Shown: one piece after another, positions 6,359 through 6,704 of the stretch
Layout: each line of letters begins with the position of its first letter
How positions within the stretch are numbered: the first letter of the stretch is position 1
Assembly: GCA_004299465.1 (NCBI GenBank)
Contig: SCST01000169.1
Coordinates: 1 to 6,704 of the forward strand
DNA length: 6,704 bases
From: Methylovulum sp.
GTDB taxonomy: Bacteria > Pseudomonadota > Gammaproteobacteria > Methylococcales > Methylomonadaceae
Reading direction: 5' to 3'
Program-made: the position numbers and the translations under genes
Notes under the pieces: model-generated
The model's input: only the letters and a program-made list of their open reading frames with translations
What the model was told of the DNA's origin: nothing
The model's database searches: none

Positions 6359-6628
6359 AGCATACTCCTTGATGGATATACTTTTTAGGGTTTCCCGTTT
6401 AAATGCGCAGGAAGTGCAACTTTAAGCCGGCATGTCTGCGATAACGTTAAACGGTATAGGCTATATAGGCATGAGTTATGAAAATGTCAAATGCTTAGCA
6501 AGAGCTACAACACCTGGAAGTCAGCGCCTTAGGCCAAAATTAAGAGTACAGGCAAAACATGTCTCGACATCCCGCACACAAAGCCGATGTTGTCTAGTAC
6601 AATAGTATTATTTAATCCTAGAGAGAAC
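6359..6628. other. Divergent intergenic region upstream of purM
   Basis: This 270-nt stretch separates the minus-strand 189-residue gene from purM and should hold promoters for both. I see no convincing gene. Small symmetric elements are present: the 8-bp palindrome TAACGTTA (6442-6449), two copies of TATAGGC nine nt apart (6455-6461 and 6464-6470), and ATGTC-TC-GACAT (6559-6570). Two overlapping -10-like hexamers, TACAAT (6598-6603) and TATTAT (6606-6611), lie upstream of purM, but neither has a good -35 at normal spacing. No PurR-like operator was recognised. Confidence 0.5.
6365..6370 (-). promoter_or_regulatory. Strong ribosome binding site of the 189-residue gene
   Basis: AAGGAG on the minus strand, six nt from the ATG at 6358-6356. 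It is the most consensus-like ribosome site in the window and fixes this start. Confidence 0.8.
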
Positions 6629-6704
6629 ATGACATTGAGCGAGAAAAACCAAGAAAGCCTGGACTATAAAAGTGCCGGCGTTGATATTGCCGCAGGCAAT
6701 GAAC
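6629..6704 (+). CDS. purM: Phosphoribosylformylglycinamidine cyclo-ligase (AIR synthetase), N-terminal fragment
   Basis: The first 25 codons of a gene cut by the window edge. After a short leader the protein reads LDYKSAGVDIAAGNE, matching the characteristic PurM N-terminus (the Y-K-x-A-G-V-D-I-x-A-G-N-E pattern). PurM closes the imidazole ring of FGAM to give AIR in cytosolic purine biosynthesis, using ATP. The ATG at 6629 follows GAGAG after 3 nt, an acceptable though closely spaced ribosome site, and AT-rich promoter-like sequence lies just upstream. The full gene would be about 345-350 codons, so over 90% lies outside the window. The call rests on a short but distinctive stretch. Its neighbour on the left is divergent and shows no link to purine metabolism. 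Confidence 0.88.
   Translation, partial: MTLSEKNQESLDYKSAGVDIAAGNE

Noticed and set aside
6471..6605. A 44-codon plus-strand ORF (MSYENVKCLARA...) ending just before purM
   Set aside because: No ribosome binding site, low-complexity basic composition, no recognisable motif, and it overlaps the likely purM promoter. Chance ORF more likely.

Overview
The window looks like ordinary chromosome from a gammaproteobacterium with mid-range GC. Protein flavour and the hypothetical membrane proteins recall methanotrophs of the Methylococcales, but this is an impression and no marker gene confirms it. There is no rRNA, tRNA, CRISPR array, phage gene or recognisable insertion sequence. All genes read as intact except purM, which runs off the right edge.

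Layout. (1) 62-2588, minus strand: a two-gene operon with a cytochrome b561-type membrane haem protein first and, 13 nt downstream, a P1B-type metal-transporting ATPase with a TPC transmembrane motif and no N-terminal metal-binding domain. (2) 2589-2757: a divergent intergenic region with a weak minus-strand promoter straddled by an 8+8 bp dyad, and a strong plus-strand terminator-like hairpin just before the next gene. (3) 2758-3264, plus strand: an unrecognised multi-pass membrane protein, converging on the next operon with only 20 nt between stop codons. (4) 3285-5685, minus strand: a serine-rich lipoprotein followed 31 nt later by a large exported DUF4105-like (Lnb N-terminal-domain-like) protein. 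(5) 5789-6358, minus strand: a small unrecognised membrane protein with a strong ribosome binding site. (6) 6359-6628: a 270-nt divergent intergenic region. (7) 6629 to the edge, plus strand: the first 25 codons of purM (purine biosynthesis).

How the genes may work together. The cytochrome b561/ATPase pair suggests metal export or homeostasis linked to membrane electron transfer. The lipoprotein/DUF4105 pair suggests an envelope module in which a possible Cys-His enzyme is made with a lipoprotein that may be its substrate or partner. Both links rest on co-orientation and spacing plus family knowledge. No wholly new system is evident. The best leads are these two pairings, the unusual placement of the candidate catalytic residues in the DUF4105-like protein, and the hairpin in the leader of the orphan membrane gene.
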